Positions 18,899-27,331 of a stretch of 33,354 bases of DNA are shown piece by piece. This stretch comes from Gemmatimonadota bacterium (GTDB taxonomy: Bacteria > Gemmatimonadota > Gemmatimonadetes > Longimicrobiales > Gaopeijiaceae). Position 1 is the first letter of the stretch; each line of letters starts with the position of its first letter. Made by a program: the position numbers and the translations under genes. The notes under the pieces were generated by a model, which saw only the letters and a list, made by a program, of their open reading frames with translations, had not been told where the DNA came from and made no database searches. The stretch is taken from NCBI GenBank assembly GCA_021295815.1, contig JAGWBQ010000021.1, forward strand, positions 2,936 to 36,289, written 5' to 3'.

Positions 18899-20668
18899 TC
18901 AGCCCAGCAGGTAGAAGAGCAGCGACACCGCCAGCAGGACCGCAACCCAGAGCACCATGCTCCCGGTAGGCCAGTTGCGCGCCAGCGGGCCGCCCCTGCC
19001 GGTGGCAGCGACGGTCAGGTCGACGACGGAGCCGAAGAGATCCGTCAGGGAGCGGCGCAGGTAGCGGTCCGCGCCTCCCACGATTCGTCCCGTCGTGGCG
19101 ACCAGCCACGGACCCAGCTTGCGGTAAACGACCTCGGCGTCGATGTGTACCGCCCGCTTCTCGTCGGGATAGACGCCCCACTTCACCAAGGTCACGAACC
19201 CGAGCGCGCCGAAGAGCAGGAGCTGGACCTGGGTGACGATATGCGTCAGATCGTAGGGCCGGTAGTCCATCTCGTAGGGAAGGAGCGCGTAGAGGGCCCC
19301 GGGGAAGACTCCGATCAGCACGCAGAGCGCGGCCCCGATCGCCATCGCCGCCAGCATGTTCCGGGGCGGCTCCCTGGTTCTGATTCCCGAATCGTGCGCG
19401 AAGAACGAGAAGTATGGGATCTTGATGCCCGCGTGCTCCAGAACGCCCGCCGACGCGAAGAGCAGGAAGAGCCAGACCACGTAGTGGTGGTGCTCGATCG
19501 CCGCCACCATGATCATCGACTTGGTGACGAACGCGCTGAAGAGCGGGAAGGCGGAGATCGCCGCCGCCCCGGTCATGCAGAACGCCGCAGTCATGGGCAT
19601 GGTCTTGTAGAGCCCGCCCAGGTCGGTTCCCTTCGTTCGTCCGGTCATCGTCATGACCGCTCCCATCGACATGAAGAGCAGCCCCTTGAAGATCACGTCC
19701 GCGAAGGCGTGCGCCACCGCACCGTTCACCGCGAGCGCTCCTCCTATCCCGATGCCCACCACCATGAACCCTATCTGGTTGATCATGGAGTAGCCGAGCA
19801 CGCGCCGCAGATCGTTCTCCAGAACCGCGTAGAAGATGGGGAAGAAGGTCATCACCGTCCCCACCCAGATAAGAACGTCGGCCCCTTCGAACCCCCGCGC
19901 CAGCGCGTAGACCGCCACTTTGGTGGTGAAGGCCGAAAGGAAGACCGTGCCGGTGGGCGTGCTTTCGGGATACGCCTCCGTGATCCAGTTGTGGACGAGC
20001 GGGAAGCCCGCCTTGATGCCGAACGCGATCAGCAGGAGCCACGCCCCCGGCGAACCTCCGCCGTCCAGCCCGATGTGGTCGAAGCCGAGCGAGCCGGTGT
20101 CGCGGGCCAGCATCAGGGCTCCCGAAAGGAGGAGCACCCCGGAGACCACGTGGATCACCAGATAGCGGAAGCCGGTCCGGTACGAGCTCTTCGTCCCGCG
20201 CGCCCATACCAGGAAGGCCGAGGTCAGCGCGAGCAGCTCCCAGAAGACGAAAAGGGTGATGAGGTCGCCGGCGAAGACGGCTCCCAGGGCGCTCCCCGCG
20301 TAGAGCATCGAGCACACGTGCTGGAGCCCGACGCGGCGTCCTCCGGTCACGTCCTCCTCGCCCGCGTCGGCGGCGACCGAGCCCTGCGGCGTGCCGTCGC
20401 CGAGGTGGAGCGCGTACAGGAATCCTATGAAGGCGGCCAGGTGGAAGAGGTAGCCGAAGAGGAGCGAGAGCTTGTCCACCCGGTAGGGCGTGAGCTGGTA
20501 GCCCAGCAGCTCCATCTCGATGACGGTTCCGCTCTGGGCTCCGAACCACATGTTGAGACCGCCGACGATCGGTACCGCAAGCACCAGCAGCTTGCGCACC
20601 CGGCCCCGGGTGAAGGCGACCGCCAGCGCACCCGCGAAGAACAGGAGGAAGGGAGGCAGATCAGCCAT
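18899..20668 (-). CDS. Mrp-type antiporter subunit D-like membrane protein (third copy)
   Basis: 589 residues with about 14 membrane segments of the NuoL/M/N-MrpD proton-channel family. The charged residues that define the channel are present: Glu in VFWELLALTSAF, Lys in IAFGIKAGFPLVHNW, and Lys in ADVIFKGLLFMSMG. The C-terminus carries an extra segment (VVYRKLGPWLVATTGRIV to the last helix VLWVAVLLAVSLLFYLLG), which makes it longer than a usual MrpD of about 490-500 residues. The 5' end overlaps the small membrane gene by 8 bases. It is one of three D-type subunits in this operon; whether all three sit in one complex is not known from sequence. Confidence 0.93.
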   Translation of the reverse strand: MADLPPFLLFFAGALAVAFTRGRVRKLLVLAVPIVGGLNMWFGAQSGTVIEMELLGYQLTPYRVDKLSLLFGYLFHLAAFIGFLYALHLGDGTPQGSVAADAGEEDVTGGRRVGLQHVCSMLYAGSALGAVFAGDLITLFVFWELLALTSAFLVWARGTKSSYRTGFRYLVIHVVSGVLLLSGALMLARDTGSLGFDHIGLDGGGSPGAWLLLIAFGIKAGFPLVHNWITEAYPESTPTGTVFLSAFTTKVAVYALARGFEGADVLIWVGTVMTFFPIFYAVLENDLRRVLGYSMINQIGFMVVGIGIGGALAVNGAVAHAFADVIFKGLLFMSMGAVMTMTGRTKGTDLGGLYKTMPMTAAFCMTGAAAISAFPLFSAFVTKSMIMVAAIEHHHYVVWLFLLFASAGVLEHAGIKIPYFSFFAHDSGIRTREPPRNMLAAMAIGAALCVLIGVFPGALYALLPYEMDYRPYDLTHIVTQVQLLLFGALGFVTLVKWGVYPDEKRAVHIDAEVVYRKLGPWLVATTGRIVGGADRYLRRSLTDLFGSVVDLTVAATGRGGPLARNWPTGSMVLWVAVLLAVSLLFYLLG

Positions 20669-20963
20669 CGTCGCCGTCCTCCTCGTCGTCCTCGGGCTCG
20701 TAGTAGTCCTCGGGACGGATCAGCAGCTTGCGCATCCCCTTCGCCACGATCACGAGTCCCCAGAACGAAACGAACCCGGCGATCGGATAGAAGAGGAGCG
20801 TGTCCTCCCACGGGTGCGGGTGTTCGCTGTGCCGGGCGATGACGAACTCGGTCACGAGAAGCGCCAGGCAGATCACGTAGAAGATGCGGAAGAAGAGGCG
20901 CACGCTCTTAGGCCGGTCCGTCCAGCCCGCCGGGTCGATGATGCGGTGTCCGCCGTCGCTCAT
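20661..20963 (-). CDS. Small membrane protein of the antiporter operon
   Basis: A 100-residue protein with two likely membrane helices (residues about 22-42 and 52-75) and a very acidic tail (EDYYEPEDDEEDGDDG). I do not recognise a named family. It lies between two antiporter D-type genes, 6 bases after one and overlapping the next by 8, so it is almost certainly translated with them. Its place is comparable to the small MbhI-type subunit that follows the MrpD-like protein in archaeal Mbh complexes, but I see no sequence identity that proves this. Confidence 0.75.
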   Translation of the reverse strand: MSDGGHRIIDPAGWTDRPKSVRLFFRIFYVICLALLVTEFVIARHSEHPHPWEDTLLFYPIAGFVSFWGLVIVAKGMRKLLIRPEDYYEPEDDEEDGDDG

Positions 20964-20969
20964 GCCGGC

Positions 20970-22466
20970 CTACCCTCCGTCCGCGATCAGCGAGGCCAGT
21001 TCGAAGACCAGGCCCGGCCAGAAAAAGAGTGCGACGGTGCAAGCTGCGGTCGCTATCATGGCCACGAGCGCGGGAGCGGGAGCCTCCCGGATCCCGAACC
21101 GACCGAAGCCCTCTTCGCCGGCGTCCTCGATCCCGCCGCGCTCGGTCCCACCCCCCAGGAAGGCCTTCACCGGCACTTCGAGCAGGTAATAGAGCGAGAG
21201 CAGCGACGATAGCATGAGCACCGCGAGCAGCCCGATCTGGTCCGCTTCCAGGGTTCCCATCCCCAGGAACCACTTGCTCCACGAGCCGCCCGCCGGCGGA
21301 AGCCCGATTATGGCCAGCGAGCCGATCAGGAAGGCGCCGAAGGTGACCGGCATGCGCCGTCCGAGTCCGTGCATTTCGCTGACCGACTTCCTGTGGGCCG
21401 CGACCATGACGGCTCCGGCGGCGAAGAAGAGGGTGATCTTGCCGAAGGCGTGCATCGCGATGTGCATCCCTCCTCCGATCACTCCCCAACGGTTGGCGAG
21501 CAGAGCCGCGAGCACGATGTAGGAGAGCTGGCTGATCGTCGAGTAGGCGAGGCGCGCCTTGAGGTTGTCCTTGGTGAAAGCGACGAGCGAGCCGAGTATG
21601 ATGGTCGCCGCAGCCACCCAGGCGAGCCAGTCGGCGGCCGCCAGTTCGGAGAGAAGGTCGATCCCGAAAATGTAGACCGAGACCTTGAGTACCGTAAATA
21701 CGCCCGCCTTCACCACCGCGACCGCGTGCAGGAGGGCGGAGACCGGAGTCGGCGCGACCATCGCTGCGGGCAACCAGCGGTGGAAGGGCATGACCGCCGC
21801 CTTCCCCACCCCGAAAACGAAGAGCGTCAGTATGGTTCCCAGCACGCCCGCAGTCGCCGTACCGGCGAGAACGCCTCCCGGAACGAAGTCGACCGTGCCC
21901 GCGAGCTGCCAGGTCCAGATGATGGCGAGAAGCTGGAGACCGACCGAGGTGGAGAGCAGGATGCCCAGGTAGATGCGACCCGCGCGGCGGGCCGCGTCGC
22001 TCTGATGGTGGGTGACGAGCGGGAAGGTGCAGAGGGTCAGCGCCTCGTAGAAGGCGAAGAGGGTGAAGAGGTTGGCCGAGAACGCGACCCCGAGCGCACC
22101 CGCGATCGCCACGGCGAAGAAGAGGAAGAACCGGGTCTGGTTCTTTTCGCGATGGCCGCGCATGTAGCCGATCGCGTAGATCGTGGTCACCACCCAGAGG
22201 AAGGAGGCGACGAGCGCGAAGAGCAGGCCGAGCGGTTCGACCTCGAAGGCCAGCTCCACGCCCGGCACCACCTCGATCAGGCTGAGCCGAGGTCTCTCGC
22301 CTGCGCGCACCTCGTCCACGAGGCCCCAGACCATCAGGAAGGTGGCGGCTCCGACGACGAGCGTGGCCGTCTCCCGGAGGTTCGGTCGACTTCCCAGGAG
22401 CGCGACCAGGCCGGAGGCCAGGAGCGGCAGGACGGCGGCCAGGCCCATTTGCAGCTCGGCGTTCAC
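20970..22466 (-). CDS. Mrp-type antiporter subunit D-like membrane protein (second copy)
   Basis: 498 residues and about 14 membrane segments. Family markers are Glu in FAFYEALTLCTFPLV, Lys in VFGVGKAAVMPFHRWLP, the broken-helix stretch APTPVSALLHAVAVVKAG, and Lys in HAFGKITLFFAAG. The APTPVSALLHA motif is closer to the NuoM/NuoL pattern than in the first copy. The start codon overlaps the stop of the preceding D gene (ATGA). An acidic loop lies near residue 430-445 (GGIEDAGEEGF). It is predicted to carry a proton or sodium path in the inner membrane. Confidence 0.94.
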   Translation of the reverse strand: MNAELQMGLAAVLPLLASGLVALLGSRPNLRETATLVVGAATFLMVWGLVDEVRAGERPRLSLIEVVPGVELAFEVEPLGLLFALVASFLWVVTTIYAIGYMRGHREKNQTRFFLFFAVAIAGALGVAFSANLFTLFAFYEALTLCTFPLVTHHQSDAARRAGRIYLGILLSTSVGLQLLAIIWTWQLAGTVDFVPGGVLAGTATAGVLGTILTLFVFGVGKAAVMPFHRWLPAAMVAPTPVSALLHAVAVVKAGVFTVLKVSVYIFGIDLLSELAAADWLAWVAAATIILGSLVAFTKDNLKARLAYSTISQLSYIVLAALLANRWGVIGGGMHIAMHAFGKITLFFAAGAVMVAAHRKSVSEMHGLGRRMPVTFGAFLIGSLAIIGLPPAGGSWSKWFLGMGTLEADQIGLLAVLMLSSLLSLYYLLEVPVKAFLGGGTERGGIEDAGEEGFGRFGIREAPAPALVAMIATAACTVALFFWPGLVFELASLIADGG

Positions 22467-23941
22467 CTGGCGCCTCCCACGAGCATTTCGGCGACGCCTT
22501 CCGCGATCCGGGTCGTGCGGGTCGCGTCCACGCCGAAATAGAAGTTGGCCGCCACCATCGCCCAGGCGGGCACGAGGAGCGAGAGGGGGGCCTCGGATAC
22601 CGGTGGAGCATCTTCGGCGCGCTTACGCAGATAGGCGACCTCGACCACCTTCCAGACGTACATCACCGCCAGCAGCGAACCGACGAGCACTACGGCGACG
22701 GCGAGCCAGTTCCCCGCCGCGATGGCGGCCTGCACCAGATACCACTTGCTGACGAAACCGACCGTGAGCGGAACGCCGACGATGCTGAGTCCGCCGGCCA
22801 CGAAGGCCGCGACCGTCCACGGCATCCGCCGGCCGATCCCGGCCAGGCCCGAGACCTCGACCGCGCCCAGGCGGTAGGCCAGACAGCCGACCGCCAGGAA
22901 GAGCGCTCCCTTCATGAGGGCGTGGTTGAGCACGTGCAGAACGCCGGCGGTCACGCCCAAGGTCGAGGCGAAGCCGATGCCCAGCACGATGTAGCCGATC
23001 TGCGCGACGCTGGAGTAGGCGAGAAGCCGCTTTACGTTCTCCTGGCCCACGGCCACCAGCGACATTGCGATCACGGCGACCATGGCGAGCGGAATCAGGA
23101 GCGCGTCGGCGTTCATGGCGCCGAATGCGAACTCCGCGCCGAAGACGGTGAAGACGAAGCGGAGCAGGAGGTAGACCGCCACCTTGGTGGCCGTGGCGGC
23201 GAGGAAGGCGCTGACGGCGGAGGGGGCGTAGGTGTACGCGTTCGGGAGCCAGAGGTGGAGCGGGAAGAGCGCCAGCTTGAGGGTGATGCCGACGGTCAGG
23301 AAGGTGAAGGCCGCCGGGATGGTCCGGTTCGGCCCCAGCTCGGGCAGCCGCTCCGCCAGATCGGCCATGTTGAGCGTCCCCGTCATGACGTAGAGGAGAC
23401 CGATGCCGATCACGATAAAGGTCGCCCCCAGGCTCCCCATGATCAGGTACTGGTAAGAGGCGGTCAGCGCCCTGCGGTCCCGACCCATGGCGATGAGGGC
23501 GTAGGCCGAGAGCGACGAGATCTCCAGGAAGACGAAAACGTTGAAGACGTCGCCGGTGGCGGCGATCCCGAGCAGCCCGGCGAGGCAGAGCAGGAAGGCG
23601 GCGTAGAAGAGATGGAGCTTACCGGCGTCGATCTCCCGCTCCAGGCTCCTGCGCGAGAAGACGACCACGACCGGGGCGACGAGCGAGACGATAGTCAGCA
23701 CCCAGGCGTTCGCGCCGTCGATCACGTACTCGATTCCATAGGGCCTGGCCCAGCCGCCGAGCTCGTAGGTGATGACCTCGCCGCCTGCTGTGGCCGCCAG
23801 CAGGCGAAGCGCGGCGTAACCGCACCAGAACGCGGAGAGGAGCGCCAGAGCCCATGCGATGCGCCGGTTGGAGACGAGCGCCGCGAGCGGTGCCGCCAGC
23901 AAGGGCACGACCGCGATCAGGACAGGCAGGTGTTCCGTCAC
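22463..23941 (-). CDS. mnhD: Mrp/Mnh Na+/H+ antiporter subunit D
   Basis: 492 residues starting at GTG 23941, which overlaps the subunit C stop (GTGA). It has about 14 membrane segments and the classical MrpD pattern: Glu in FVFLEISSLSAYALIA, Lys in TLKLALFPLHLWLP, APSAVSAFLAATATKVAVY, and Lys in NHALMKGALFLAVG. It is the most canonical D subunit of the three and comes straight after B and C, as in ordinary Mrp operons. Together with the other subunits it should exchange Na+ (or K+) for H+ across the inner membrane. A longer open frame reaching back to 24526 only reads through subunits C and B in a wrong frame. Confidence 0.96.
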   Translation of the reverse strand: MTEHLPVLIAVVPLLAAPLAALVSNRRIAWALALLSAFWCGYAALRLLAATAGGEVITYELGGWARPYGIEYVIDGANAWVLTIVSLVAPVVVVFSRRSLEREIDAGKLHLFYAAFLLCLAGLLGIAATGDVFNVFVFLEISSLSAYALIAMGRDRRALTASYQYLIMGSLGATFIVIGIGLLYVMTGTLNMADLAERLPELGPNRTIPAAFTFLTVGITLKLALFPLHLWLPNAYTYAPSAVSAFLAATATKVAVYLLLRFVFTVFGAEFAFGAMNADALLIPLAMVAVIAMSLVAVGQENVKRLLAYSSVAQIGYIVLGIGFASTLGVTAGVLHVLNHALMKGALFLAVGCLAYRLGAVEVSGLAGIGRRMPWTVAAFVAGGLSIVGVPLTVGFVSKWYLVQAAIAAGNWLAVAVVLVGSLLAVMYVWKVVEVAYLRKRAEDAPPVSEAPLSLLVPAWAMVAANFYFGVDATRTTRIAEGVAEMLVGGAR

Positions 23942-24285
23942 AGGCTCGCGTCCTCGATCTCGTCTTCGTCGATGGTTCCGAACGCCTCCTTGATGCGGAT
24001 GACGAGCGCGAGCCCCACCGCCGTGGTCGCCACGCCCACCACGATGGCGGTCAGGATGAGGACGTGCGGGATCGGATTGGAGTAGAGCGGGTCGCCGTCG
24101 GTGAGTATGGGAGCGGTGCCGCCCGAAACCTTGCCGATCGAGATGTAGAGGATGAAGACCGCCGTCTGGAAGATGCTCAGCCCGATCAGCTTCTTGAACA
24201 GGTTGGAGCGAGCGATGAGCGTGTAGCAGCCGATCATCATGAGAACTATGACCGCCCAGTAGTTGAAGAGGCCGAGCGCGCTCAT
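23938..24285 (-). CDS. mnhC: Mrp/Mnh antiporter subunit C
   Basis: 115 residues with three membrane helices, matching the NuoK/MrpC family in size and sequence (IGCYTLIARSNLFKKLIGL, QTAVFILYISIG, DPLYSNPIPHVLILTAIVVG, ATTAVGLALVIRI). NPIPHVLILTAIVVGVA is the family signature. The ATG at 24285 overlaps the subunit B stop (ATGA), and its own stop overlaps the D start (GTGA). The acidic tail DEDEIED is normal for the family. Confidence 0.96.
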   Translation of the reverse strand: MSALGLFNYWAVIVLMMIGCYTLIARSNLFKKLIGLSIFQTAVFILYISIGKVSGGTAPILTDGDPLYSNPIPHVLILTAIVVGVATTAVGLALVIRIKEAFGTIDEDEIEDASL

Positions 24286-24839
24286 GCCGGCTCCTCCCCG
24301 CCGGTCGAGGCCCGGGTCCCGGTGTTCGCGCCGGGCGCCGCGGCCGCCAGAAGTTCGCCTTCCGCGTGACCGGCGCGTTCCGTCCTCCACGAGACCACGG
24401 CGTAGAAGATCGAGGCCATCGCGCCGAAGACGGTGACCAGCACGCCCAGCTCCACCAGCAGGATCCCGTAGTGCTGACCGTCGGTCGGGTCGTGAGCGAG
24501 CACGTCGTAGTCGAGGAACTCGGCACCCAGCGCCATCGTGGCGTAGCCGACGCCCAGATAGATCACGACCCCGAGGGCGGCGCAGGCTCCGGCCACCTTC
24601 GGCGGCAGGACGCGCTTGGCCGCGGCGCTGCCGTAGACCAGGGAGTAGAGCACGAAGATGGAGGCGAAGACGACTCCCGCCTGGAAGCCGCCGCCCGGAC
24701 CGTAGTCCCCGTGGAACTGCACGTAGAGGGCGAAGAGTCCGACGAAGGGGATCATCGCCTTGGCGCCGAGACGGAGAACGAGTCCGTCGGAAGGGCCCGT
24801 GCCAGGTCGTTCGGTCGGGTTCCGCGCCTCGCCGCTCAC
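24282..24839 (-). CDS. mnhB: Mrp/Mnh antiporter subunit B
   Basis: 185 residues starting at GTG 24839, which overlaps the stop of the gene before it (GTGA). Four or five membrane helices carry the MnhB-domain signature FALYVQFHGDYGPGGGFQAG, followed by YGILLVELGVLVTVFGAMASIF. The soluble C-terminus (Ala/Gly/Glu-rich, about 30 residues) is longer than usual. The frame remains open upstream to 25460, but that part is Arg/His-rich and overlaps two better genes. Confidence 0.95.
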   Translation of the reverse strand: MSGEARNPTERPGTGPSDGLVLRLGAKAMIPFVGLFALYVQFHGDYGPGGGFQAGVVFASIFVLYSLVYGSAAAKRVLPPKVAGACAALGVVIYLGVGYATMALGAEFLDYDVLAHDPTDGQHYGILLVELGVLVTVFGAMASIFYAVVSWRTERAGHAEGELLAAAAPGANTGTRASTGGEEPA

Positions 24840-25438
24840 GTCGAGCCCTCCCCGCTCTCGCCCCGTCCGGATCCGGGGGCGAAACCGTCCTCGTCCGGTC
24901 CGACCTGCGGGCGTCTCCTCCCCCGCCCCAGTATCAGGAGCACCCCTACCGTCGCCGCGAAGATCACGGTGACCTCGCCCATGGTGTCGTACCCGCGGTA
25001 GGAAGCCAGCACCGAGGTGACCACGTTGGGGATGTGTATCTCCTCGTACGACTCCTCGAGATAGCGGTCGGCGACGTGGTGATGGACGGGGTTGTCCGGG
25101 TCCCCGAACGGCGGGATGTCGATGGTTCCGTAGATGAGCGTCGCCCCTATCGCCAGCACCACCAGGAGTGGAATCCAGGGACGGTTTTCCGGACGTTTGC
25201 TCCTGCCGCCCACGATTGAGAGGGTGGCGAGCATGAGCACCGTCGAGATGCCGGCTCCGACCGCCGCCTCGGTGAAGGCGACGTCGACCGCGTCGAGCGC
25301 GACGAAGAGCCCGGCGGAGAGGAGCGAGTATATGCCCGCGAGCATGACCGCGGCGTAGAGGCTCCTCATCCGGATGATGGCGGCGGCGGTGACCGCGAGC
25401 AGGACGAGGATGATCACGTTGACGACTTCGATCGTCAT
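24836..25438 (-). CDS. MrpA C-terminal-like subunit (fused MbhD-MbhE type)
   Basis: 200 residues, about six membrane helices. The first half (residues 1-80) is the DUF4040/MbhD domain with the signature ALDAVDVAFTEAAVGAGIS. The second half matches MbhE and the very end of MrpA, with IHIPNVVTSVLASYRGYDTMGE near 145-165. In ordinary Mrp operons both parts are the C-terminal end of the large MrpA protein; in Mbh-type clusters they are separate genes. Here they form one short gene and the NuoL-like N-terminal part of MrpA is absent. Start ATG 25438 overlaps the G-subunit stop (ATGA). The conserved acidic residue in FTEAA is proposed in the family to lie on the ion path. Confidence 0.92.
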   Translation of the reverse strand: MTIEVVNVIILVLLAVTAAAIIRMRSLYAAVMLAGIYSLLSAGLFVALDAVDVAFTEAAVGAGISTVLMLATLSIVGGRSKRPENRPWIPLLVVLAIGATLIYGTIDIPPFGDPDNPVHHHVADRYLEESYEEIHIPNVVTSVLASYRGYDTMGEVTVIFAATVGVLLILGRGRRRPQVGPDEDGFAPGSGRGESGEGST

Positions 25439-25848
25439 CGCGCCTCCCCCTGGTCGGCATCGTCCCCGCCTTGGGAAGGCTCGTCGCTCTCGGCTGCGCC
25501 TGCGGAGGTCATGCCGTCGTCGCCGCTCCGCCAAGGTCTGACGCCGGCGTCGAGAGCCGCTCGGGCGAGGGCGTGCGAAGCGATGGGGCTGGTGAAGAAG
25601 AGGAAGAGATAGACGAGGACGAGACGGACGAGCACCATCCAGAGTTCGGTGTCGCCGTCGAATATCCCGCGAACGACGTGAGCCGCCATGCCGGCGAGCA
25701 GTAAGCCCGCCCCCATCGTGTCGGTCATGCCGGCGGCGTGGAGCCTGGTGAATAGGTCCGGCAGCCGCAGAAGGCCAGAGGAGCCGGTGATGACGAAGGC
25801 GAGCCCTCCGAGAGTCAGGATCCAGGCGAGCGCGTCGAGAGCGATCAT
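25435..25848 (-). CDS. mnhG: Mrp/Mnh antiporter subunit G
   Basis: 137 residues. Three membrane helices with the PhaG/MnhG signature GSSGLLRLPDLFTRLHAAGMTDTMGAG, then LYLFLFFTSPIASHALARAA. A hydrophilic, acidic tail of about 30 residues (SDEPSQGGDDADQ) is longer than usual. The start overlaps the F-subunit stop by 4 bases and its stop overlaps the next start by 4. Confidence 0.95.
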   Translation of the reverse strand: MIALDALAWILTLGGLAFVITGSSGLLRLPDLFTRLHAAGMTDTMGAGLLLAGMAAHVVRGIFDGDTELWMVLVRLVLVYLFLFFTSPIASHALARAALDAGVRPWRSGDDGMTSAGAAESDEPSQGGDDADQGEAR

Positions 25849-26162
25849 GCGTCGCCTCCCGCACCCGCTTCCCGCGTCGCGGCGTCCCCGGCGCTCGCGC
25901 CCGACCGGACGCGCACGGCCTCGGCTTCGAAGAAACGCAGCACGCCGATCGTGGCGACGAAGTTTATGAGCGCGTACACCAGGGCCAGATCGAGAAACTC
26001 GGGCCTGCCGGCTAGGAACCCGAGGACGGCGATGAGCAGCACGGTCTTGGTGCCGAAGGTGTTGACCGCGAGAACCCGATCCCAGAGGGTCGGACCCGCG
26101 AGAGCGCGGATGAGCGCGAGCGCCATGCTCACGATCACACCTGCCGCCGCCGCTGCGAACAT
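25845..26162 (-). CDS. mnhF: Mrp/Mnh antiporter subunit F
   Basis: 105 residues with three membrane helices and the MrpF signature ALAGPTLWDRVLAVNTFGTK, then LDLALVYALINFVATIGVLRFFE. The start shares one base with the E-subunit stop (TAATG), a layout typical of coupled translation. The short Ala/Gly/Arg-rich tail is not conserved. Confidence 0.95.
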   Translation of the reverse strand: MFAAAAAGVIVSMALALIRALAGPTLWDRVLAVNTFGTKTVLLIAVLGFLAGRPEFLDLALVYALINFVATIGVLRFFEAEAVRVRSGASAGDAATREAGAGGDA

Positions 26163-26659
26163 TAGCCCGATCCTCCGGCTGAGACGCGGGCTCCCTCCAG
26201 CTCCCGTACCCTGTCGTCCATCGCCCCGCCCTCCGCAGGTGGCGCGTCCGGGGCCGAGAGCACGTGCACGTCGAAGCGCTCCCCGTCGGTGGCCACGGTG
26301 ACCGTGCCCGGCGTGAGCGTGATGGAATTGGCGTGTACGAAGCGACCGAAATCAGTCTTCTGCGAGGCCCGCACCCGCACCACGACCGGGTCGATGCGCA
26401 ACCCGGGAGCCAGTATCAGCCTAGCCACCCGGATGTTGGAGAGGAAGATCTCCTTGAGCAGCCAGGGGAGGTAGAGCGCGACCCTGAACTGCGTTCCGAG
26501 CGGGATCCGGTCGCCGTCGAGTGAATCCATGTGCCGGTTGCGCCACACCACGACCGCGCATGAGACCGCGCCCAGCGAGATCAGGAGCGCGGTGTAGTGG
26601 CCCGAAAGAACGAGCCAGAACCCCATGAGGATTGCACCCAGGACGATCGCTCTCGGCAA
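26162..26659 (-). CDS. mnhE: Mrp/Mnh antiporter subunit E
   Basis: 165 residues. Two or three membrane helices at the N-terminus, then YLPWLLKEIFLSNIRVARLIL and a soluble part with NSITLTPGTVTVATDGERFDVHVL, the signature of MrpE/MbhA proteins. It is the first antiporter gene of the operon and starts 51 bases after the LptE-like gene, with no obvious promoter between them. E-first order (E, F, G, then A-C-terminal, B, C, D) is that of Mbh-type clusters rather than the A-to-G order of classical Mrp operons. Confidence 0.95.
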   Translation of the reverse strand: MPRAIVLGAILMGFWLVLSGHYTALLISLGAVSCAVVVWRNRHMDSLDGDRIPLGTQFRVALYLPWLLKEIFLSNIRVARLILAPGLRIDPVVVRVRASQKTDFGRFVHANSITLTPGTVTVATDGERFDVHVLSAPDAPPAEGGAMDDRVRELEGARVSAGGSG

Positions 26660-26710
26660 GGTTCGGGTCGGGGGTGGTGGTGGGCGGATGGGAGGATTTC
26701 GGACCGCAAT

Positions 26711-27331
26711 CTACCAGTTGGACTGCGCTCCGTCCACTATCTTCTGAACCAGCAGATCCATGGCCTCGGCTCGTCCGATCGCCTCGTTCTCGGAAGCCTC
26801 CAGGAAGTAGCCGTCGCTTCTCACGCTGCGCGACTCCCAGAGGACGACATTCTCCACCAGGTCCACGATCTCGACCGAGACGGATATCGACACCGTGCGC
26901 TGATTGACCTGGGCTCCGCCTGTGCGCGCACCACCGGCACCCGCGCCGCCCACGGCGGAATAGCTGCCGGCGGCCACGTTGTAGCCCGAGATCGTCCCCC
27001 TGACCACGGCGTCGGCGATGTCTTCGCCTGCGGGCCGGATGCCGAGCGACGCCGGCAGGCTGCGCACCAGGAGTTCGTGGAGCTCGCCCGTGAGCTCGAA
27101 GTAGGTGGTCTCGTTGTCGAACGGAAGGACGGCTATCGTCTCCACGTGCGGCGGCGGAAACGAACCGGCCCGGAAGGAATACGAGCAGCCCGCGATCGAG
27201 AGAGCGAGGACGGCGCAGGCGACGACTCGGGAAAGGCCAGCGACGCGGTCGCGAGCGGCGACGTGATTCCGTGCGGAGGTGAACGAAGTTGTGCCCGCGA
27301 TCTTTCGCTTGGCCGCGATTTCGGTCGTCAT
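26711..27331 (-). CDS. lptE: LptE-like LPS-assembly lipoprotein
   Basis: 206 residues. A lipoprotein signal ends in LSIAGC with the Cys near residue 49, followed directly by SYSFR and PPHVETIAVLPFDNETTYFELTGEL, the usual start of mature LptE. The end has the VSVEIVDLVENVVLWESRSVRSDGYFL pattern of the family. In well-studied bacteria LptE plugs the LptD barrel that places lipopolysaccharide in the outer membrane. The ATG at 27331 overlaps the stop of the previous gene (ATGA), which supports that start although the signal is then long; a GTG at 27262 is an alternative. A Gly/Ala-rich insert (SAVGGAGAGGARTGG) lies mid-protein. Confidence 0.85.
   Translation of the reverse strand: MTTEIAAKRKIAGTTSFTSARNHVAARDRVAGLSRVVACAVLALSIAGCSYSFRAGSFPPPHVETIAVLPFDNETTYFELTGELHELLVRSLPASLGIRPAGEDIADAVVRGTISGYNVAAGSYSAVGGAGAGGARTGGAQVNQRTVSISVSVEIVDLVENVVLWESRSVRSDGYFLEASENEAIGRAEAMDLLVQKIVDGAQSNW

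Noticed and set aside
18533-20842. A 769-codon plus-strand frame opposite the third D subunit, and similar ones at 21369-22541 and 22922-24085
   Set aside because: Highly charged, repetitive Arg/Glu/His sequence typical of the antisense of membrane-protein genes; the minus-strand products have clear helices and motifs.
24840-25460. Upstream extension of the subunit B frame
   Set aside because: It overlaps the MbhDE-like and G genes, is Arg-rich, and the GTG start at 24839 fits the 4-base overlap pattern of the operon.
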